This document shows, in pieces, positions 62,001-64,000 of a DNA stretch of 64,000 nucleotides. A program made the translations under genes and the position numbers. Source of the stretch: Glandiceps talaboti. Its lineage: Eukaryota; Hemichordata; Enteropneusta; Spengelidae. The stretch is taken from contig NC_135563.1 of NCBI RefSeq assembly GCF_964340395.1, forward strand, positions 4,224,422 to 4,288,421, written 5' to 3'. The notes under the pieces were generated by a model that saw only the letters and a list, made by a program, of their open reading frames with translations, did not search any database and was not told where the DNA came from. Each line of letters opens with the position of its first letter. Positions within the stretch are counted from its first letter, which is position 1.

Positions 62001-64000
62001 ATAGCCATAATAAGGACAGCCCCAAAGTCAATACAACAAGAAATATTTTGTACAAGTCGCACACAGAGGGGGGTCGATGGGGATGTCTCAGCAACGCACC
62101 AGCATGCTTAACTCTTTGAACTCAGGTTTCTACTTCGTATTGTCGATCGCCTCCAGCTCGAGCTCACCAGTGAAAAAAAAGTAAAAAGTGTAACACTCGT
62201 ACATAGTGTATCATTAGGCACACCGCAGTCACTAATCCCTAATATAAACATAGAGAAAGTAAAGTTCGTCATAATAAAAGAGGGACTCCAAATCTACCAA
62301 TAAGGCAGAATTAAGCTCTTGATCTCTTTAATGAATCTTTCTTAAGAAACCCCTTTCACTTGTGAAATCAAGCTGAAAAACTGTTGCTTGGGAAGAAGAT
62401 TGAGAGTTTTAGGAGGGAGACAAATATGTCACGTCTAACTCACTTGGGGATTTATTTGACACTTCCCAAACTTGCTAAATCTTGAACTCATTTGTTAACT
62501 GGTGTGTACGTGTTAACTGATTGGCTTGAATGTGACTGGAGAAGGACGAAGGATAGACTATTAACAGAAGATAAATAAACTACAGTGGGGTATGGAAAGC
62601 TACCCATATTACTCGAATAATGAAGCTACTGGTCTTACGCAAATATAAAATGTGCGTTTATCACAGGGAGCAAAAGATCGTACTGCCGCTTGAATGAACC
62701 TCTTGTCTGCCTAAAATGGGCTGAAAATCGAGCAGACAAAGAATCTTACAGCTGTGGATAGGTAATAGAACGCCATGGATAGTTACTAACCGATTGAGAA
62801 GGAAAGCTCCTGACACTTGAGTATTTATCAGTGGTGAAATAGACCCGGCGTTGACCGAATAAGCCCGTCAGTAGCTGCCGTTACGTTTGAAATGGGTATT
62901 AAATTTCCCGCTACACATGAAAGAGCCCACTCATGTCACGGCAGCGATGTTTTTCAATGTATGTCTGGAGGTGAAAGTTCGTACAATGTACCATACCTTT
63001 TTACAGGCATTGAGGCGGTTTTACGAGTGTCATGGCCCGAGGGGTTGTCAGAGCCACATATGAACAGGAAAAACACCTGAGATATTTTAACAAACACCAA
63101 GTATTAGGTGTGTATAAATAACTCTTCGAAACAGGAAAGTTGTACAAATACACGTTGTCAAATAGTCAATGGTGAGAAAATGTGTCGATTGAAGTCGAAT
63201 TTCCGTTTGTCATGAATTTTCATCATTCGTGCGCAATAAAACACGTCTGAAAGAAAATCCTTTTCCGAAAGTACCTAGGCCACCCCCGTTGTGTACAACA
63301 TATTTTCGTCACATAAACGTACTGTCACGTTTGATGTCACGTTCCGGATAAATCGCGAGATTTCGGTACAAAAGCTACCCCTGACAGATAGTTCAGTGAA
63401 GATATAACGTAACGCATTGATCCACACCAACACGGAACAACTTTACTTTATTTTCGGCTTTTCTTATTGACAGAGATGATGATGGTACAGTCTGACGTAA
63501 ACACGTTAATTTATGACCACCACTACCCAAGTTAACGCAACAACTCACCACAATTTCAATGTAGTAAATTCAGTATACAATTATTTCTGATCACATTCCA
63601 AAATGTAGCGACTAAATTCCCAAAATGTCTTAGCGAAATACCCGCCATAATTTTTCAGAATGCAGGTAGCCCTAGTGAGTACTTGTCTGTTGTATTATTT
63701 TGTAGGAAGGCAATTCGACTACATTGTGTAATTTTTAGCTTTCGGTTTCCTTTTGCTTTTAATTACCACATCCAAGACGTCTGCATGGAGATTTAGGTTT
63801 GTCTCCCCACTTCTTTAAAATTATAAGCCGTAATTCCCCGACCTCTCCTTTACTGGCAGACGATCAGCATTGTGATGGATGGAACGTCACGGCTCTTCCT
63901 GGCGACAAAGCGCATTTACTGAGAAATTGGTTTACCCATAATTCTTTACTTCAGTGATTCTCAATCGTAAACCCTGTTGGCCTGCACTTGAAAACCGAGA
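59021..64000 (+). other. FGF8/17/18 intron after first core exon, partial
   Basis: Starts with the donor GTACGT and runs to the window edge. I searched by eye for the next FGF8 exon (the LIVETDTFGS...GLYICMNKKG region) on the plus strand and did not find it. The region is unique-looking, with common CpG and no long tandem arrays. Open frames up to 103 codons on the minus strand (for example 61534-61845) have no recognisable domain. Confidence 0.65.

Noticed and set aside
59021-64000. Search for the next FGF8 core exon
   Set aside because: No plus-strand match to the GLYICMNKKG region was seen by eye; it probably lies beyond the right edge.

Overview
This is animal (metazoan) nuclear DNA, AT-rich, with very long introns, standard GT-AG splice sites, long microsatellites and minisatellites, tRNA-derived SINE-like elements and small inverted-repeat elements. 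No bacterial, viral or organellar gene was recognised. The two genes point to a bilaterian invertebrate. I cannot choose between an invertebrate deuterostome and a lophotrochozoan from sequence alone.

Two genes are supported, and both are incomplete in the window. (1) The 5' half of FBXW4, an F-box/WD40 protein, lies on the minus strand. Exon 1 with the start codon and F-box is at 42603-42790, exon 2 at 34163-34255 and exon 3, the start of the WD40 region, at 1800-1982. The three exons join in frame (phases 2, 2, 2) across introns of 8.3 and 32.2 kb, and the rest of the gene lies beyond the left edge. (2) The 5' part of an FGF8/17/18-type growth factor gene lies on the plus strand. It has a 37-nt signal-peptide micro-exon at 57506-57542 and the first core exon at 58819-59020. 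The first coding exon is ambiguous (56475-56491 or 57225-57238), and the later exons lie beyond the right edge.

Layout: 1-42.6 kb is FBXW4, almost all intron, filled with minisatellites (46, 35/32, 16, 44 and 40 bp units), a 578-bp AT tract, small inverted-repeat elements and SINE-like copies. 42.8-43.15 kb is the FBXW4 promoter and 5' leader. 43-56 kb is intergenic DNA with one unexplained open frame on the minus strand (46746-47306). 56.2-64 kb is the FGF8 promoter region, 5' exons and introns. CpG is scarce by eye to the left of about 42.6 kb and common to the right of it.

The main result is the FBXW4-FGF8 neighbourhood. In vertebrates these genes are also adjacent, and FGF8 enhancers sit inside and around FBXW4. 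Finding the pair linked here suggests an old regulatory block in which FBXW4 is the bystander and its large introns may hold FGF8 enhancers. Here the genes are divergent (head to head); as I remember the human locus, both genes there lie on the same strand. A second result is that the end of FBXW4 exon 2, with its splice donor, has been copied twice just downstream. Both copies carry an in-frame stop at the conserved Trp.
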